Below, piece after piece: positions 25,061 through 38,310 of a stretch of 64,000 nucleotides of DNA; position 1 is the first letter of the stretch, and each line of letters begins with the position of its first letter. The notes under the pieces were generated by a model. That model was not told where the DNA came from, made no database searches, and saw only the letters and a list, made by a program, of their open reading frames with translations. Source of the DNA: Mycoplasmopsis equigenitalium (GTDB lineage: Bacteria > Bacillota_I > Bacilli_A > Mycoplasmatales > Metamycoplasmataceae); the NCBI RefSeq assembly GCF_024498255.1, contig NZ_CP101808.1, forward strand, positions 359,345-423,344, given 5' to 3'. The translations under genes were made by a program, and so were the position numbers.

Positions 25061-26407
25061 ATGACTAAGTTTAAAAAAATAATGTTAGGTTCATTGGCTA
25101 CCGTTTCAGGTGTTGTTGCTGTAACTGCAACATCATGTGGTGGACCTAAATATACTGAAGAAGAGTTACAAGCACAAAAAATTGTTGATAATGTATACCT
25201 TGTAACTGATGGTGGATCTGTATCAGATAAATCATTTAACGAACAAGGTAAAAATGCCCTAGAATACATTCTTACAGGTACAGGATTAAACACTTTAAAC
25301 AATATTAATTCACCTCTTAAAGTTGATGCAGAAGATATTGCTAAAGGTTATATAACTGCAGATAACAAAGAAAATGTTGAATTTGTTATTGCTCCTGGTT
25401 TCAACCACATTACTGCAATGGGTAAATTCTTTAAAAACCACAAAGATACTAACTTAAAATTCATTTTAGTTGATGGTGTTCACAACCCTATGGATTTCTC
25501 AGCTAAACCTCCTGTAGCAGTATGAGATGCACAACATGAAAAGAATGTTGCTGGTATTACTTTCAACACTAATGAATCAGCATTTTTCGTTGGTGTATAT
25601 GCTGCTAAATATTTAGTAGAAATTATGAAAGACGATACTCCTATGGTTTCAGCATGAGGTGGAGGTAACTTCCCTGGCGTTACTGACTTTATTACCGGTT
25701 TTATTAATGGTGTAAAATACTACAACGAAACTTTATTACCAGAATTCAAGAAAACCACACCAAGTGCTAAAGCAGTTAAATTCGCTTTATCAAGCAACAG
25801 AACCGAACAATTTAATTCAGGTTTTGAACCAAAAGGTAAAGGTGAAGGTATCGCTAAAGCGCTTATTGGTGCGGGCGCTGATATCATTATGCCTGTTGCT
25901 GGTTCTCAAACCAAAAACCTTCTTGACGAAATTGCTAAATCAAGTGATGAAGTTAAAGGTAGAGTTAAAGTAATTGGTGTTGATACTGACCAAAAATTAG
26001 CATTTGGCGACAAATCTCAATACTTCTTAACATCAGTTGAAAAAAATCTTAAAGACGCTATTATTAAGGTTTACACAAAATTACTAAAAGAAGCAAACAA
26101 AGACAACCCTGATTTCAAATTAACCAAAGCGCTTGAAAGTGTAACAATTGAAGAATCAATTAAAGGTTTAGGTGAAACAACAGTAGGTACATTAGAAAAC
26201 GGTTTAGTTTCTTTCTCAACCCCAAGTAAAAAACTTGCTGGTGGTAAATACGAAGAAGCACAAAAACTTTACGAACAAATAAAAAATGATGCAACTATCA
26301 GAGCTAAAGCTCTTGATAAAGACAATCCAGCCGGTGCTTGAACTGATGCAACCAAAGATGATTGACAAGCAAAAATCGATGATTTAAACGCTAAAGCTGG
26401 TTGATAA
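25061..26407 (+). CDS. BmpA/PnrA-family nucleoside-binding lipoprotein
   Basis: 448 residues. Lipobox TATSC near residue 26. The Bmp fold is recognisable: VYLVTDGGSVSDKSFNEQG, VEFVIAPGFNH, LKFILVDG, VAGITFNTNESAFFVGVYAAKYL, AWGGGNFPGVTDFITGF and GADIIMPVAGSQT. These proteins deliver purine nucleosides to a BMP-type ABC importer, and the matching ATPase and permeases follow directly. The gene has its own terminator, so it can be expressed in excess of the membrane parts. TGA is Trp several times near the C-terminus. Confidence 0.9.
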
Positions 26408-26416
26408 TTTTTAAAA

Positions 26417-26445
26417 AAAGCAACACATTTCTATGTGTTGTTTTT
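26417..26445 (+). terminator. Terminator after the nucleoside-binding lipoprotein
   Basis: Stem CAACACAT/ATGTGTTG (26421-26428 and 26433-26440), loop TTCT, followed by T-run. Confidence 0.85.
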
Positions 26446-26720
26446 ATTATTTGTTTTGAACAGGAAATACTTTTTTATTTTCAATGATTTTCAATAGAAA
26501 GTGCTAGTTTTTTGCATTATAAAGCGGCAAATATGTTAACAACAGTGATTAATAAATGTTAAATTAAAATAACTTTTAAGAAATGTGGAAAAATAAGAAA
26601 CAAACGTTTTCAGAAGTGCTGTTTTTTTAATCTAATATGTTAAATATTATATAATTTTACTAACATTAGTTTATTCTGATACAGAAATAAATAATGTAAT
26701 AAAGTAAATAAAGGAGCTAT
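26446..26720 (+). promoter_or_regulatory. Intergenic region with promoter of the nucleoside ABC ATPase
   Basis: No gene is visible. A TATAAT at 26650-26655 sits 65 bases before the ATPase start and AAAGGAG at 26710-26716 is the ribosome binding site. The remainder is AT-rich without a clear structure. Confidence 0.5.
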
Positions 26721-28625
26721 ATGTATGCTGTAGAAATGAAAAATATTACTAAAGCATTTGGTTCATTTAAAGCAAACGATGACATTACATTACGTGTTAA
26801 AGAAAACACCATTCACGCTCTAATTGGCGAAAACGGTGCTGGTAAATCGACATTAATGTCAATTTTATTTGGTTTGTATCAACCTACAAGTGGAAAAATT
26901 TTAATTAACAACCATATTGTTAATATCAATTCACCACTTAAGGCAAACCTTTTAGGTATTGGTATGGTGCATCAACACTTCAAGTTAGTTGAAGACTTTA
27001 CAGTGCTTGAAAATATTGTTTTAAATAACGAAGATGCATTTGGTAATATCTTTTTAGACTATTCAAAAGCAAAGAAAAAACTTAAAGAATTAATGGAAAA
27101 ATATAACTTTAAGATTGATTTAAACAAAAAAATCTATAACTGTTCAGTGGCCGAACAACAAAGAACAGAAATTCTTAAAATGTTATATCGTGACTCAGAA
27201 ATTTTAATTTTTGACGAGCCAACAGCGGTGCTTAGTCCCGAACAAATTGATAAATTCCTTGAAGCATTATTAGATTTAAAAGCAAAAGGAAAAACGATAA
27301 TCTTGATTACTCATAAACTTGATGAGTTGAAGAAAGTTGCTGATACAGGAACTGTTATTCGTTTAGGCAAATTTGTGTCTGATGTTGATATTAAGTCAAT
27401 TACTCACAAAGAATTATCAACTCTTATGGTTGGTGAAGATATTAAAGAAATCGTTAAAGAAAACGAAGTAAACAACAACGATATTATTTTCAAAATCGAA
27501 AATCTTAACGTTAATAAAAAAGGATATAAAAACGTTCTTGGATTAAAGGATTTTTCACTTGATATTAAAGCGGGAGAAATTGTTGGGATTGCCGGTGTTG
27601 AAGGTAATGGTCAAAGTGAGTTAATTAATGCAATCTCAGGTTTATCAGGAATTAAAGGCGGAAGCATAAAATTCCAAGTTGATAAACGCAACAACGTTCA
27701 TATGCGTTTCTGAGAATTCATTGCTAAAATGAAAAAATATATCAAGAACAACCCAAATTACGATATTAGATTAGCCGAGTTCAAAGAACTTACTAATTTA
27801 AAATCTCATGAAAAAATTGAGTTTGAATTTGATAAAGTAGAAAATTACAAACAAGAATTTTATCATTGTCTTGAAACAATTGACCGTGAATATGTACAAG
27901 ATACTGCTAGTGCACGAAAACATCTTCAATTCTTGGTTATGGCATACGCAAAGTTTAATAAAGCAATTAAAAATTCGAATCGTTACGTTTCAGCTGAAAA
28001 TGCTAAAACATATGAAAGAACTTGCTTAAAACATAAAGCAGAAGATATTGATGAAAACAAATTCTGAATTCGTTTAGATAAAATGAATATTAACTCAAAA
28101 TATTTAGCAGGTGTTGCGCATATTCCTGAAGATCGTCATCTGCACGGGTTAGTGCTTGATCTTAATTTAAGCGAAAATGCTGTTTCACAAATTATTGCTA
28201 ATCACCCATTTTCAAAATATAAGATAGTTCAATATTCTGAAATCAAAAAATTCTCACAAAAAATTGTTGATAATTTTGACGTTCGTAGCTCAAGCGGAGT
28301 TAATTCAATGGCTCGTGGCTTAAGTGGTGGTAACCAACAAAAATTTATTGTTGGTCGTGAACTTTCAAAACCAAGTGAATTAATTATTATTTCACAACCA
28401 ACAAGAGGATTGGATGTTGGTGCAATTAACCTTATTCATAAATATATTTTAGAAGCGAAAGCGCAAAAAAAAGCTATCTTATTAATCAGTTATGAAATTG
28501 ATGAAATTATCACACTTGCTGATCGTGTTGTTGTTCTTAATGGTGGTAGCAATCAAGGTGTGCTAGAACATGCACAAATTTCAAGAAATAAACTTGGCGA
28601 ATTAATGGCTAGAAAGGTGGATTAG
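26721..28625 (+). CDS. Nucleoside-type ABC transporter ATP-binding protein (two NBDs) with a large insertion
   Basis: 634 residues. NBD1: GENGAGKSTLMSILFG Walker A, VHQHFKLVEDFTVLENI, a degenerate signature NCSVAEQQR, and ILIFDEPTAVLSPEQ Walker B. NBD2: a weakened Walker A GVEGNGQSEL, then LSGGNQQKFIVGREL signature and IISQPTRGLDVGA. This is the RbsA/NupO/YufO arrangement. Between the NBD2 Walker A region (GLSGIKGGSI) and AGVAHIPEDRHLHGLVL there are about 110-120 extra residues (from ~residue 315, roughly 27690-28090), helical and charged, not found in ordinary family members. The first permease starts 2 bases later. Confidence 0.9.
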
Positions 28626-28626
28626 G

Positions 28627-30507
28627 ATGAACAAAGTTAACAATGTTGGTATTAAAGTATTAAAGTTCTTACGTGGTGATTCACTTAGTGGCGCATTAAG
28701 TAAGATCAAGGGATCAATTTTCGCAATTCTTCTAGGGATGCTTGTTTCTATATTGCCAATGCTTATTGATGTTTTTGGCTGTGATGCATCGATTCCTAGT
28801 GCGTTTAGAGGTCTATTTAAAATACCACTAGATTCTAATTTGATTACAACTACAATTATAAGTATTTCAATTTTTATTTTAGTTGGTGGTGGTATTGGTA
28901 TTAGTTTTAAAACAGGACTATTTAATATTGGTGCAAGTGGTCAAATGATGCTTTCGGGTGGTTTGTCAGTTTTAATTGCACTTACCGCTCCTGCACCACA
29001 AATACCACGTATTTTATGAGTTTTAATTTTATTTGTTTTTTCAATGATTGTAGGGGCATTACTTGCCGGAATCGCTGGTTTTCTTAAGGCGTTTGGTAAT
29101 GTTCACGAAGTTATTACTACAATTATGTTAAACTGAATAGTTTATTTTGTAATGCGTCAACTAACCGACCAAAAAATCTTCCGTCGTGATTTAGGAAACG
29201 GATCAAAGAAAATTTCTGAAGCATATCAACTTGATATAACTTCAGGATTTGAAGTGGCGACAGTCTTTATAGTGGCGATTGCATTTATGATTATTCTTGC
29301 ATTCATTTTTAAATACACAAAACTTGGTTTTAGTATGAGAATGAATGGTTTAAACACAAGCGCTGCTAAATATTCGGGGATAAATAATCGTCTAACAACT
29401 ATTTATTCAATGTTATTCTCAGGAGCGCTTGCTGGTGCCGGTGGTTATTTATACTACACAGTAATTAAAGGAGCAATTCCTGACTTCATGGGAACATTAG
29501 ATACTGTCGGATTTGAAGCAATTACTGTTACACTACTTTCGTTTTCATCACCGATTGGGGCAATTCCCGCAGGAATCTTCTATGGAATTCTACATGAAGG
29601 AACTGGATACGCATACGGTGCATCTAATATGGGGCGTGAAACCTTTGGATTAGTTATTGGTATTATTATTCTTTTCGCCTCGCTTTCAGCAGTGTTCGCA
29701 AGTATTCACCCTTACATTGCGTTACGTAATAAAATAATTGAGTGAAGCAATTCTGATATTAAGAATACGAAAGCCGCGATTAAAGAAAGTATAAGAAAAC
29801 GAACTCGGGAATTCAACACACTTAAAAAGAATTACCTTGTTGATCAAAAAAATATCGTTAATGACTTCTTAAAACAATCATCAAACCCTAAAGCATTAAG
29901 TGTTGAAAACTATGAATTAGCACAAAAACTTGGATATCACAAATTTATTGCTAAATACTTACAAAATGAATATAATCAACAATTAAAATCACTTAACGCA
30001 AAATTAAAAGCAAACGAAATTTCATTAGTTGATCACTCAGTAAGTTTACGTAGATTGTTGCATGATTTCACAATGAATTCTGAAAACCAAAATATTAACT
30101 TCTTAAAAACTGAAAAAATTAAATTTAAATCAGATATTAGTGCCGCAAAAAACAAATACAAACTTTATAAGAATGATATGTGTCGTGAAATTGTTGATGG
30201 ATTTTGACAACGGATTTATGCACAGATATACACTCTTAAAAATCAAGAAGTTGTTGAGTTAAAAAATAACAAACAACAAGCACTTACTGCTAATAACGAG
30301 CATTTTGACAAGTTAATTGAAGAAGCAAAAAAAGATATTCAAGACCAACAATTATTAAAAGACAAAATTAAAGAAATTTCAACAGAAAAAACTGAAAAAC
30401 GCAAGGAAATATTGAAAAAACATAATTCGATAATTGTTGAAAAACAACTTGCGATTTGAAAAGAAAGATCAGAACTAAAAACACAGCAATCACAAGGGGG
30501 TAAATAA
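28627..30507 (+). CDS. Nucleoside-type ABC transporter permease with a long charged C-terminal tail
   Basis: 626 residues. Residues 1-370 are a BMP-type permease: FILVGGGIGISFKTGLFNIGASGQMM, LAGIAGFLKAFGNVHEVITTIMLNW, FSMRMNGLNTSAAKYSGI and LAGAGGYLYY. After HPYIALRNKIIEW the protein continues for about 250 residues (29750-30500) of highly charged, predicted helical/coiled-coil sequence rich in Lys, Glu, Asn and Gln. Ordinary permeases of this family are about 350-400 residues. The tail would be cytoplasmic. TGA is Trp. TAATG overlap to the second permease. Confidence 0.88.
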
Positions 30508-31433
30508 TGGAAATTATTACAATTACTGCCGTCTCATTTATAGTTGTGCTTGCTCTTGCCGCAATTAGTGGTAGCATTATTGAACGTTCTGGAACAATTA
30601 ACCTTTCGATTGAAGCCTTTATGATTTTAGGTGGATTAAATTACGCACTTATTGCCAACCATTTTAAATCAATGCATGAAGCGCATCAAATTTGAATTTT
30701 ACTTTGTTCTGGGTTGATACCATTACTATTTGGATATATATATGGATTATTAACCGTCACGCTTAAAGCAAATCAAACGATTGCGGGTATTGCGCTAAAT
30801 ACGTTTGCTTTGGCAGTAGCGTTATTCTTAATTACAACAAGAATTAATCCAGGTTTTAATGAATCAACACAATTTATTAGTTTCTACGATGATATTTGAC
30901 ACCCAGGAGCCCACACAAAAGACTTTAAAAAGATTTTTAATGCTGGTGTAATTATGGGTGTGATTATCATTGCTCTTCTAATTCTAGTGCTTAATAAAAC
31001 AAAATTAGGAATTAAAATTAAAACTGTTGGTGAAAACCCACAAGCCGCAGCAAGTTTGGGAATGAATGTTGTTTTAATTAGATATATTGCAATTTTAATT
31101 AGTTCATTCTTAACTGGAGTTGCAGGAGCAATTTTCTTCCAAACCACAAGTAGTCAATTCGATGGTAATACCAAAGGAGTTGGTTTCTTAGCGGTTGCGA
31201 TGGTAATTTTTGGTCAATGAAGACCTACATATATTATTCTTGCATCAGTTCTTTTTGGTTACTTATATACTTTTGCAGAAAATAATATTATTTCACCACT
31301 TGGTGGTAAAGTGCCAGCTGATTTATTTATGGCAACACCATATATTATTACAATCTTTATTCTTACCTTCACGCAACGGAATTCGAAATCGCCAAAAGCG
31401 CTTGGCATCCCGTTCGAAACGCAGGGCAGATAA
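30507..31433 (+). CDS. Nucleoside-type ABC transporter permease, second subunit
   Basis: 308 residues with about eight hydrophobic helices. Family motifs: SGSIIERSGTINLSIEAFMILGG near the N-terminus, ANQTIAGIALNTFALAV, KTVGENPQAAASLGMNV and GFLAVAMVIFGQWRP. It pairs with the preceding permease in a heterodimeric channel. TGA is Trp. The operon ends here at a strong terminator. Confidence 0.9.
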
Positions 31434-31438
31434 AATAC

Positions 31439-31466
31439 AAAAACAACACCAAAGCGGTGTTGTTTT

Positions 31467-31467
<1 letters not shown>
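31439..31467. terminator. Bidirectional terminator between the nucleoside ABC operon and the ATP synthase operon
   Basis: Stem AACAACACC/GGTGTTGTT (31442-31450 and 31456-31464), loop AAAGC, with A-run and T-run on the two sides. Confidence 0.88.
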
Positions 31468-33279
<1,812 letters not shown>

Positions 33280-34122
33280 TTATGTACCGCTGATAATTTC
33301 AGCGATTTCTTGGGTGATTTTTGCTTGTCTTACCCGGTTGTACTCAAGTTTTAAATTATCGATTAATTCGTTGGCATTTTTAGTAGCATTTTCCATTGCA
33401 AAACGTCTTGATGATGTTTCCGATAATTTGCTAGTAATTAGCTTTTCATATATTTGACTTGCTAAATACATTGGAATGGCGTAGGCTAAAACTTCTTGTT
33501 CGTTTGGTTCGAAATCAATTAGTTGTTGTGGACCAGTTTGTTCACTCTTGATTTTTTCAAATGGGAAAATCTTTATAACATTTTCGTTGTAAACAATGTT
33601 GTTAACAAATTGGGTGTAAATGATGTGAATTTCGTTAATCTTATTGTTTTTATACAAATATGTCGCAATTCTTGCGGCTTTATTGGCAAGGCTAAAATCA
33701 ATTAAATCGCCGGTGTCGATTTCTTTATGAACAATTTTATTTTTAAATTGATCATCACTAAAGTAACTACATCCCTTACTGCCAAACACATATAATAAAT
33801 CATTTGGTTTAATTGTCTTTTTTGCTAGTTTAAAGATATTTGAGTTATAACTTCCGTTTAATCCCATATCACTTGTTACAATAATATAGAGTTTGGCATC
33901 AGCGTTATTATCTTTAAATAAGTTTGCGATTTCTTTTTCGCTCAAACGAGCACGAATATCATCAAACATATGCATAAACAAACTATGATATTTTTCGTGA
34001 CGTTTATAATGAGTTAAAATTTTTGACATTTTTGATGTTGCAACGTGTTGCATTGCATTTGTAATAATTTTAATGTTATTAACTGTACGAATTCGTTCTC
34101 TTGTTTTTTGTAAATTAGCCAT
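33280..34122 (-). CDS. atpG: ATP synthase F1 subunit gamma
   Basis: 280 residues. N-terminal helix TRERIRTVNNIKIITNAMQHVATSKM and the C-terminal helix SRRFAMENATKNANELIDNL, which form the rotating coiled coil; the middle Rossmann-like part has VTSDMGLNGSYN. It overlaps atpA by eight bases. Confidence 0.95.
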   Translation of the reverse strand: MANLQKTRERIRTVNNIKIITNAMQHVATSKMSKILTHYKRHEKYHSLFMHMFDDIRARLSEKEIANLFKDNNADAKLYIIVTSDMGLNGSYNSNIFKLAKKTIKPNDLLYVFGSKGCSYFSDDQFKNKIVHKEIDTGDLIDFSLANKAARIATYLYKNNKINEIHIIYTQFVNNIVYNENVIKIFPFEKIKSEQTGPQQLIDFEPNEQEVLAYAIPMYLASQIYEKLITSKLSETSSRRFAMENATKNANELIDNLKLEYNRVRQAKITQEIAEIISGT

Positions 34123-35704
34123 TTTGTCTTTCTAGTGTTAGTAAATGGTCAGGCAATTTTTGGTAGAGAACAGGATCGTAGTTTGGCACCTGAGCAATAA
34201 TTTGATCTTTGATTTTTAGTAATTCTTTTAAAACAATTGTCTTGTTATCTTCGGTTCAAGCCCCGGCTTGTTCGAGTGATTTTGTAATTTTAAGACCATT
34301 AGAATTTTTACTAAAATGGTCGATAATTGCTAGTTTAAAGTTAGTAATTTCTGAAAGCGGAATTGGGTTGATAACTTTATCACGAATTGCTAAAAGTAAA
34401 ATTGCTTGTACGGTTTGATTGATTGGTGAGTATTGTTTTTGTTTTAAAATATTGTAAATTTTTGATCCAGTATCAAGGATATTTTTAGTTGATGCATCAA
34501 GGTCGCTACCAAAGTGTGAGAACGAAAGCATTTCATTGTATTGCGCTAGCGCTAACTTAAGGCTCCCTGACATCTTTTTAATTAATGATGTTTGTGCACT
34601 ACTTCCAATCCGCGAAACACTAAAACCAACATCAACGGCAGGTCTTTGACCAGCGTTGAATAAGTTTTCACGGGTGAAAATTTGTCCGTCTGTAATTGAA
34701 ATTACGTTGGTTGGAATATATGCGGAAATATCACCTTGTTGTGTTTCAACAATTGGTAGTGCAGTAATGCTACCATTACCATTTTTTTCATTAACACGCG
34801 CACTACGTTCAAGTAGTTGTGAGTGTAAATAGAAAACGTCACCAGGATATGCTTCACGACCAGGTGGACGGCGAAGTAATAATGAAAGTGTTCTGTAAGC
34901 TACAGCGTGTTTACTTAAATCATCATAAATGATTAAAACATCTTTACCTTTTGACATTCATTCTTCGGCAATTGCCGTCCCTGTATAAGGAGCGATATAT
35001 TGCATAGGTGCTAGTTCACTAGCGCCAGCTACAACAATTGTTGTGTAGGCTAAAGCATCAGTGTTTTTAAGCTTTTTAACAATTCGAGCAACGGTTGAGT
35101 TTTTTTGGCCAATTGCTACATAAATACAGTTTACATTTTTACCTTTTTGGTTGATAACGGTATCGATGGCAATTGCTGTTTTTCCGGTTTCACGATCACC
35201 AATAATTAATTCTCTTTGCCCTTTACCGATTGGAATCATACTATCAATCGCTAAAATTCCGGTTTCAAGTGGTTGATCAACACTTTTTCTGGTCATAACA
35301 CTTGGTGCAGGAGCAAAAATTTCGCGACTCTTTTTGGTTTTTAGTTTATCCTTACCATCAATAGCAATTCCAAGCGCATTAACTACCCGACCCAGCATTT
35401 CATCACCAACGAAAGTTGATGCAACTTTGTAGGTACGTTTTACAGGATCGCCAACAATTAGTTTTTGGTCATTACCTAAAATCGCTACCCCAACAACATC
35501 TTCTTCTAAGTTAAGGGCAAGACCGTAAGTGTCTTCGCCTAAAATAATAATTTCACCATTTTTAACATTATTGATACCACTAACGTTGGCAATCCCATCA
35601 CCGATGGTGATAATTTTACCAACTTCGTTATAGTCAATTCGAGATTTAAAATTACGGACTTTATCCTTAATAATTGCTGAAATATCACTTGAGCTAATTG
35701 CCAT
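34115..35704 (-). CDS. atpA: ATP synthase F1 subunit alpha
   Basis: 529 residues. P-loop [13 protein letters not shown], [19 protein letters not shown] segment [26 protein letters not shown] and [12 protein letters not shown], ending with the C-terminal helical domain. Start placed at 35704 because GGAGGAAATT lies just upstream; the ATG at 35716 overlaps that Shine-Dalgarno and would add only MEEI. TGA at 34958 and in the last part is Trp. Confidence 0.96.
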
Positions 35705-36251
35705 AATTTCCTCCATATAAAAGTTGTTGTTTTAAATCTTTTAGTTGTGCATCAATATTGTTTTCAATGACTAAATCATTAAAGACAATTTTGAATCCTG
35801 AAATAATGTTGGGATCAATCTTATTTCTTAAAATGATTTTTTTATTTTTTTCTTTTGCCAATTTAGTTTCGAATCGTTTGATTTGTTGCTGCGAGATTTT
35901 TTTAGTTGTGTAGATAATTCCTTCTAAAATATCTTCTTTAGCATTTAATTTTTTAATTAAACTGTTGATGATTCTAGGTAAAAATCGCGCTTTTTTATCT
36001 TGGGCAATTAGTTTAATTGCATTGATAAAGTTAGGATTCATCCCTTTTAAAATTTTATTGAGTAAATCGTCTTTATGCTTGAATGATAAAAGTGTATCAT
36101 CAGCACTTAAATAGTTAACTATATCGTCGTTATTTTCCATCATTTCAGCAAATTCGTGAGCATTTTTATTAAAAGTTGATACTTTATTATCTTCAAGAGC
36201 GATTTCGTAAATCGCATATGAATAACTTAAATAGTTGACTTCGCGAATCAT
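35694..36251 (-). CDS. atpH: ATP synthase F1 subunit delta
   Basis: 185 residues. N-terminal helical bundle [19 protein letters not shown] and C-terminal [33 protein letters not shown], the diagnostic end of the family. It connects F1 to the b subunits. It overlaps both neighbours. Confidence 0.9.
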   Translation of the reverse strand: MIREVNYLSYSYAIYEIALEDNKVSTFNKNAHEFAEMMENNDDIVNYLSADDTLLSFKHKDDLLNKILKGMNPNFINAIKLIAQDKKARFLPRIINSLIKKLNAKEDILEGIIYTTKKISQQQIKRFETKLAKEKNKKIILRNKIDPNIISGFKIVFNDLVIENNIDAQLKDLKQQLLYGGNYGN

Positions 36252-36784
36252 TATTTAAAATAGTCCTCAATTAGTTTTTGCTCATTTTCGGGTTTGATTT
36301 CTTTTTTTACGATTTTATTAGCGATTTCAAAGGCGACATCAATGATGGCCTGACGTGATTCTTTTTCAAATTTTTCTTTTTCGTTTTTAATATCAATTTC
36401 TGCATGCGATTTAATTAATTCTGCTTCTTTGTTGGCACGAGTGGTGTATTCGATAATAACTTTTTCCGCTTCAAATTTTGCTTTATCAATTATTTCCGCC
36501 GCAGTAATTTTCGCATTCATTAGTCGTTCTTGTGCTTCATCCGACGACTCAAGTGCTAACTTTTTGTTACGAATTGAATCATCGATGTTTTTTTGAATAA
36601 ATTTGTTTCGGCGTTCCAACATTTTTTTAACAGGTTTATAGAAAAAGTAAGTTAGAAAGCCAAAAACAATAATAAAGGCGATAATTGTTGCAATTAATAA
36701 AGGGATGTTAGGAAACAATTTTTTAAATGTTTCACTAACATTAATATCACCTTCACTTAAATAAGTAATAACGGGTGTAGTCAT
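36251..36784 (-). CDS. atpF: ATP synthase Fo subunit b
   Basis: 177 residues. One N-terminal membrane helix (LLIATIIAFIIVFGFLTYFF), then a long charged coiled coil (KPVKKMLERRNKFIQKNIDDSI onward), forming the peripheral stalk. No lipobox is seen, unlike subunit b of some mycoplasmas. TAATG-type overlaps on both sides. Confidence 0.92.
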   Translation of the reverse strand: MTTPVITYLSEGDINVSETFKKLFPNIPLLIATIIAFIIVFGFLTYFFYKPVKKMLERRNKFIQKNIDDSIRNKKLALESSDEAQERLMNAKITAAEIIDKAKFEAEKVIIEYTTRANKEAELIKSHAEIDIKNEKEKFEKESRQAIIDVAFEIANKIVKKEIKPENEQKLIEDYFK

Positions 36785-37071
36785 TAGATTTTGGTTACTA
36801 ACAAGATGGCAATAATAAATGCATAAAGAGCAGGACTTTCACTAATTGCTAGTGCAATAAGTAATAGAGCTCTGATTTTCGAAGCTGCTTCTGGGTTACG
36901 TCCAACCGCTTCAGCGGCACGGCCGGCACTAACACCTTGGCCAATTCCGGTTCCGAAAACTCCGATTGTTGCTAAACCAGCGCCAATCGCAACTAAACCT
37001 ACGTTAAGGTTTGAAGAGTTACTCGTTACTGATGGGTCTAATGCTAATTTTGTTACTAATTCTGTAATCAT
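36784..37071 (-). CDS. atpE: ATP synthase Fo subunit c
   Basis: 95 residues, two hydrophobic helices around the polar loop GRNPEAASKI. The proton-binding carboxylate is the Glu in ALAISESPALYAFI. The first ~20 residues form a Ser/Thr-rich extension relative to short c subunits. Confidence 0.95.
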   Translation of the reverse strand: MITELVTKLALDPSVTSNSSNLNVGLVAIGAGLATIGVFGTGIGQGVSAGRAAEAVGRNPEAASKIRALLLIALAISESPALYAFIIAILLVTKI

Positions 37072-37081
37072 AATATTCTCC

Positions 37082-37846
37082 TTAATAAATGGCTGCTGCC
37101 GCTTTTTTGCTTACAGCAACTGCTTTCTTTTGTTTAATTTTCTTTTCAACACTTTGTGCTTCCGTTGCTCATGAAATAGCAGTGATCATCACAAAGACAT
37201 AAGTTTGAATGATTGCTCCAAATAAATCGAAATATAAATGTAAAATAGAGGTAAAAACCGGGGCCAAGATATACCGTAAATATGGTGTTGAATTTAAACC
37301 AGGAATTAAACTAGTTATTCAACCAATAAATGAATAGAAGAGTAGGAGGATAGTTGAGCCACCAATGATGTTTCCGAACATCCTAAAACTCAAGGTAATT
37401 AATGGTGCAAAGTCACCAATGATTTGTGTGGGATTAAGGTAACGTTTAAAGAAACGTCATTTTTGAAATAAGAGTCCAATCACATAAATTCCAAACCAAG
37501 AAATAAATGCCAAGAATAATGGAATGGTGTAACTAGTTGAAACAGCTTCTAATCCAATTAAACCAACTATATTTCCGAGTAGTAAAAAGGTTGCTAGACT
37601 AAAGATGTATGGTGCTAATTTAGGAATTTTTTTATGACTGACATCATCATATGTGTTGGATACAACCACGAAGTATTGCTCGGCGATTAGGGCGACACCT
37701 TTTGGTGCTTCATGTGGTTTGATATTTCTTACCTTAAAAAAGACAACTAACGAGATTGCGATTGCAGCAATGACAATAAAACATAAAGTGACAATCATTG
37801 GGTAATCAACATCGCGTAGTTTTAATTCTAGTAGGTCTTTTGACAT
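37082..37846 (-). CDS. atpB: ATP synthase Fo subunit a
   Basis: 254 residues, about six membrane helices. The conserved stator segment SFRMFGNIIGGSTILLLFY contains the essential Arg, followed by LFGAIIQTYVFVMITAISW. TGA is Trp at LFQKWRFF and GWITSL. A Lys/Ala-rich tail closes the protein. AGGAGG precedes the start, inside the end of atpI. Confidence 0.94.
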
Positions 37847-38244
37847 TACACCTCCTTTTTTAAACTAATATTTGCTAATACAATAATAGCAATTTGTAAG
37901 ACATTGGCAACAATAAATGTAAAAAGATTTATTTTAGCTTGCATCATGCCGAGGGTGTCGGTAGCGAATTGGCGATTATAAAGAATAACAAACACCACTA
38001 CACCACCCATCACCGATAGATGAAGGAATCATCTTAGCAAGACAAGACCAATAAATTTTCCTTTATCTTCTGCCAGCGATTTTGCCGTAATTTGAATTGA
38101 AATTAGACTAATAAATGTTACCCCTATTCCCAGTAAAAAACCATAAATCAAACCAGGATTTATCGGGGTCAATGCAACAAAAAAAACAAGAAGTATTATG
38201 TTGAAACCGCATCATCATTGTCAAATTTTTTGCAAATTTTTCAT
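37846..38244 (-). CDS. atpI: AtpI-like membrane protein at the head of the ATP synthase operon
   Basis: 132 residues with four hydrophobic helices (FNIILLVFFVALTPINPG; LIYGFLLGIGVTFISLI; LLRWFLHLSVMGGVVVFVILY; FTFIVANVLQIAIIVLA). It is interrupted by several TGA (Trp) codons close to the start, so it is invisible under the standard code. The stop overlaps the atpB start (TAATG), and AGGAGG for atpB lies in its last codons. Position and size match AtpI, which helps assemble the c-ring. No strong RBS is seen. Confidence 0.75.
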
Positions 38245-38310
38245 GGCTTCTTAATAATAATACTTTTTTGTTTAAAAATACAAAAAATGCCAATGGCATT
38301 TAATGTTTTT

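Noticed and set aside
35705..35716. Upstream ATG (35716) as the atpA start
   Set aside because: It overlaps the GGAGG that serves the ATG at 35704; the shorter start gives normal atpA spacing.
38108..38299. Minus-strand open frame of 63 residues
   Set aside because: Shadow of the atpI-like gene in another frame; the atpI frame has four clean membrane helices and a coupled stop.
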